7,330 nt of DNA. Origin: Ignavibacteriales bacterium. GTDB lineage: Bacteria > Bacteroidota > Ignavibacteria > Ignavibacteriales > Melioribacteraceae. Positions 5,996-7,330 of this stretch are shown piece by piece; positions within the stretch are counted from its first letter, which is position 1; each line of letters starts with the position of its first letter. The DNA is taken from the NCBI GenBank assembly GCA_020059785.1, contig JAGVBL010000042.1:1-7330 (forward strand), read 5' to 3'. Both the position numbers and the translations under genes were made by a program. The notes below the pieces were generated by a model. The model searched no databases. It was not told the origin of the DNA and was given only the letters and a program-made list of their open reading frames with translations.

Positions 5996-7126
5996 TTATT
6001 CAATTCGTTTGCGGAACCTTACGGCGCTAAGGAATAATATTCCGGTTCCCATTAAAAATAAAATTGTAGTTTCTGGCCAGAGCGATGAAAACCCGATTCC
6101 TTTAAGAACTATTCCACGTATGATTGTGATAAAATATCTGAGAGGAATTGCATATGTAATATATTGAACTACCGGGGGCATATTTTCTATCGGAAAGGCA
6201 AATCCCGATAAATAAATCATTGGCATCATTACCATAAAGATAGACGCCATCATTGCTTGCTGCTGTGTTTTTGATATTGTAGAGATAAACAATCCGAGTC
6301 CGAGATTTGAAAGAACAAAAAGGAGCGCATTGAAGAGAAGGAATAATCTGCTTCCTCGTACAGCTATTCCAAACCATTGCGTCATAACAATCATCACCGT
6401 AACAAGTACAACAAAACCGATAATTGTGAACGGGAGAAGCTTGCCCAAGATTAACTGGTACGGTTTTATCGGCGTAACTATAAGCTGTTCAAATGTTCCG
6501 ATCTCGCGTTCTTTAACAATCGCCATCGACATTAATGAAATTGTTGTGATCATTAAAATGAGTGCGAGAATTCCGGGCAGCATAAAGTTCCGGGTTCTCA
6601 TTTCTGGGTTGTACCAGACGCGCACTTCCGGAGTTAAAGAGCCGCTCAATGAAATTTTCATTCCAAGTTTATCTTTTGTACCGGCAACAATTGCAGTGGA
6701 AAAGTTTGTCGCTATCTTCTGAATATATCCGAGCGCTATAGAAGATTTATTTCCATCAGAACCTTCAACTAAAATTTGAAGTGGCGACGTTTCGTGTCGG
6801 TTGATCTTCTTTTCAAAGTCTTTTGGAATTACAATTGCAACCAGAGTTTTGCCGTTGTTCAACAGCCCGGTTACTTCTTCGTAGTTATCTACATAATAAT
6901 CAATTTTAAAATACCCGGAGTGTTCGAACTTCCGAATCAGCTCGCGGCTCGTTTCTGATTTGTCCTGATCAAAAATGGTGGTTCGTATTACATTGACATC
7001 CATATTGGCTGCATATCCCAGAAAAAGAAGCTGAATTATAGGAGCGATAAAAATAACGACAAGCATTTTTTTATCGCGCTTAACCTGAAGAAGTTCTTTT
7101 ATGATAAATTGAAAAATTACTTTCAT
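5996..7126 (-). CDS. ABC-2 type transporter permease (YhhJ/YbhS type)
   Basis: A 376-aa inner-membrane subunit of an ABC exporter, starting at the ATG at 7126; a GTG at 7135 would add MSI, but the ATG start (MKVIFQFIIKELLQVKRD) matches family N-termini. It has the ABC2_membrane_3 layout: TM1 at about 21-40, a large periplasmic domain (about 41-178, with the VNVIRTTIFDQDKS strand-turn and EVRVWYNPEMRTRNFMLPG entry), TM2 at about 181-203, the cytoplasmic coupling segment KEREIGTFEQLIVTPI (about 205-220), then TM3-TM6, with the SGFAFPIENMPP loop near 310-318. The length is typical of the family. Such permeases work with a partner permease, an ATPase and often a periplasmic adaptor to export drugs or other amphiphiles; the substrate is unknown. 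The partner permease is the gene immediately upstream, whose TGA at 7132-7134 lies 5 nt before this ATG, so translation is probably coupled. A weak AGTGAG lies 5 nt before the ATG. Confidence 0.92.
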   Translation of the reverse strand: MKVIFQFIIKELLQVKRDKKMLVVIFIAPIIQLLFLGYAANMDVNVIRTTIFDQDKSETSRELIRKFEHSGYFKIDYYVDNYEEVTGLLNNGKTLVAIVIPKDFEKKINRHETSPLQILVEGSDGNKSSIALGYIQKIATNFSTAIVAGTKDKLGMKISLSGSLTPEVRVWYNPEMRTRNFMLPGILALILMITTISLMSMAIVKEREIGTFEQLIVTPIKPYQLILGKLLPFTIIGFVVLVTVMIVMTQWFGIAVRGSRLFLLFNALLFVLSNLGLGLFISTISKTQQQAMMASIFMVMMPMIYLSGFAFPIENMPPVVQYITYAIPLRYFITIIRGIVLKGIGFSSLWPETTILFLMGTGILFLSAVRFRKRIE

Positions 7127-7131
7127 AATAC

Positions 7132-7330
7132 TCACTTACTTTTTGATTTTTTATCAACCAGCGCAGCAAGAGCAATAAATAGAATGCCGAAGATTCCAAG
7201 ATAAATCAATTGATCCCAGAATGCTGCTATCCCAACTCCGCGCAGAAGAATAGCGCGTAGAATCACAATAAAAAACTTTGCCGGTGTTATATTAGTCAAT
7301 ATCTGAATTGCCGGCGGCATGCTTTCGATT
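7132..7330 (-). CDS. C-terminal end of a second ABC-2 type permease (partial)
   Basis: Only the last 65 or so codons are in the window; the frame stays open to the right edge, reading IES before MPPAIQIL. It aligns with the end of the downstream permease: IESMPPAIQ against IENMPPVVQ, FFIVILRAILLRGVG against YFITIIRGIVLKGIG, and a final TM helix (LIYLGIFGILFIALAALV) followed by a basic tail (DKKSKSK). This identifies a paralogous ABC2_membrane permease, giving a tandem permease pair as in the YbhS-YbhR arrangement. Its ATPase and adaptor genes are expected further upstream (right of the window), which cannot be checked here. Confidence 0.88.
   Translation of the reverse strand, partial: IESMPPAIQILTNITPAKFFIVILRAILLRGVGIAAFWDQLIYLGIFGILFIALAALVDKKSKSK

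Noticed and set aside
6330..6722. 130-codon open frame on the + strand
   Set aside because: It lies antisense inside the well-supported permease gene, with no domain and no ribosome binding site; it is a shadow of that gene.
7127..7135. GTG start for the complete permease, overlapping the upstream TGA
   Set aside because: The ATG at 7126 gives the family-typical N-terminus and has a weak purine stretch at suitable spacing; the GTG would add only three residues.

Overview
The window looks like a chromosomal segment from the Bacteroidota/Ignavibacteria (Chlorobi-related) lineage. The evidence is a C-terminal type IX secretion (T9SS) sorting domain with the NQNYPNPFNPST signature that is very common in Ignavibacteria, a CBM9-like/DUF5916 outer-membrane protein, a DUF3943 protein, and AT-rich intergenic DNA with short hairpin repeats. 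The assignment rests on protein families only. No rRNA, tRNA, CRISPR array, transposase or phage gene is visible.

Layout. Bases 1-156 hold no gene but carry a long imperfect hairpin with a T-run, possibly the terminator of a + strand gene to the left, and one copy of a 16-bp sequence that recurs at 3920-3935. Bases 157-185 are a clear terminator for the minus-strand gene at 213-782. That gene is the C-terminal 189 residues of an Asp-box beta-propeller protein with a T9SS sorting domain, without a start region or signal peptide, so it looks like a 5'-truncated remnant. Bases 783-1087 contain a perfect 8-bp-stem hairpin and the leader of the next gene. Bases 1088-3736 (+) encode an intact 882-aa CBM9-like/DUF5916 protein, predicted to be an exported outer-membrane barrel. 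The 340-bp gap 3737-4075, between convergent genes, is filled by two REP-like inverted-repeat elements and the second copy of the 16-bp sequence.

From the right edge to 4076 runs a minus-strand gene string, probably one operon: the end of one ABC-2 permease, a second complete ABC-2 permease (YhhJ/YbhS type), a small exported cupin protein, and a DUF3943 outer-membrane-type protein. The two permeases probably form the heterodimeric membrane part of an exporter whose ATPase lies outside the window. The DUF3943 gene carries an apparent 1-nt deletion near 4381-4386. The reading frame stops at 4324, and the missing barrel end is found in another frame, running to 4076.

I see no complete, recognisable novel system. 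The points most worth a second look are the DUF3943 frameshift, the truncated T9SS cargo gene, the 16-bp tail shared by two otherwise different hairpin regions, and the exporter-cupin-DUF3943 gene order.
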